From Caldisericota bacterium (GTDB taxonomy: Bacteria; Caldisericota; Caldisericia; B22-G15): a stretch of DNA of 9,756 bases. Of this stretch, positions 9,456-9,756 are shown piece after piece. The position numbers and the translations under genes are program-made. Within the stretch, counting starts at the first letter, position 1. Each line of letters starts with the position of its first letter. The notes beneath the pieces are model-generated. The model was not told the origin of the DNA, searched no databases, and saw only the letters and a list, made by a program, of their open reading frames with translations. The DNA is taken from assembly GCA_003648245.1 (NCBI GenBank), contig QMOO01000037.1:1-9756 (forward strand). Direction: 5' to 3'.

Positions 9456-9755
9456 TTAATCAAATAATCTCTCCATCAAATTAATAAAGCTGTCCATTAA
9501 ACCTCTCTTTTTTGCCTCCTTCGCCTTCACCATTTTAAAACCACCAATAGTAGATATCATCTCTTGATTGTCCAATTCAAGCTCACTGTTAAACTCGTCC
9601 GGCTCTCCCAAGGATGCAGGTAAATCAAAGAACTTTTTGGTAAACTCTTTTATATTCTTAAGTTTAGCACCTTCACCGCATATTACAACTTCCTCAGGGA
9701 AGAAGTTAAAGCTAATTCTTTCAGTTCTATTCTCAATGAATTCCAGAATTTCAAG
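9456..9755 (-). CDS. ftsA: Cell division protein FtsA, C-terminal 99 residues (5' end outside window)
   Basis: Actin-like protein that tethers FtsZ to the membrane. The minus-strand frame is open from the window edge to TAA at 9458-9456. The visible part contains the end of the ATPase fold: [15 protein letters not shown] (residues 21-35 of the fragment, matching the FtsA VVLTGGGA strand-loop), then [14 protein letters not shown] (42-55) and [10 protein letters not shown] (69-78). The last 15 residues, [15 protein letters not shown], form an amphipathic helix with hydrophobic L, F, I, L, M, L, F on one face, the expected membrane-targeting sequence. GGEG in place of the common GGGA loop appears here as CGEGA. 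The position directly upstream of ftsZ is classical for ftsA. Confidence 0.93.
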   Translation of the reverse strand, partial: LEILEFIENRTERISFNFFPEEVVICGEGAKLKNIKEFTKKFFDLPASLGEPDEFNSELELDNQEMISTIGGFKMVKAKEAKKRGLMDSFINLMERLFD

Positions 9756-9756
9756 G

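Overview
The window looks like chromosomal DNA from an AT-rich, anaerobic, amino-acid-fermenting bacterium, possibly a thermophile. The protein fermentation genes depend on ferredoxin, the glutamate dehydrogenase (417 aa) is the length of enzymes from hyperthermophiles, and Lys, Glu and Ile are abundant. Having both FtsA and SepF beside FtsZ fits Clostridia-like or deep-branching monoderm or thermophilic lineages. The phylum cannot be fixed from the sequence alone.

Positions 1-6511, + strand, form one tightly packed catabolic operon: phosphate butyryltransferase (5' end cut by the window), glutamate dehydrogenase, butyrate kinase, an uncharacterised P-loop NTPase, and the four subunits (delta, alpha, beta, gamma) of a VOR-type 2-oxoacid:ferredoxin oxidoreductase. 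Together they describe a route from amino acid to free carboxylic acid. Transamination (aminotransferase not in the window) with 2-oxoglutarate recycled by GDH gives a 2-oxoacid. The oxidoreductase converts this to acyl-CoA, reduced ferredoxin and CO2. Ptb makes acyl phosphate, and Buk makes ATP plus isobutyrate, isovalerate or a similar acid. The layout echoes the Bacillus ptb-bcd-buk-bkd operon, with the dehydrogenase complex replaced by a ferredoxin enzyme and leucine dehydrogenase replaced by a GDH. Hairpins lie after gdh (2135-2159) and after the last subunit (6519-6545).

Positions 6512-7124 hold a short orphan gene of unknown function (6620-7054, +). It has a good sigma70-like promoter so close to its ATG that the mRNA is probably leaderless. 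Its last 17 codons lie in a 77-nt imperfect palindrome (7004-7080), which also serves as the probable terminator between the convergent transcription units.

Positions 7125-9756, - strand, are a cell-division operon read right to left: ftsA (C-terminal 99 aa only), ftsZ, a single-pass membrane HlyD-like protein, and sepF. All junctions are overlapping or very close. The HlyD-like protein between ftsZ and sepF, with no exporter gene beside it, and the P-loop NTPase inside the oxidoreductase operon are the two least understood genes here.
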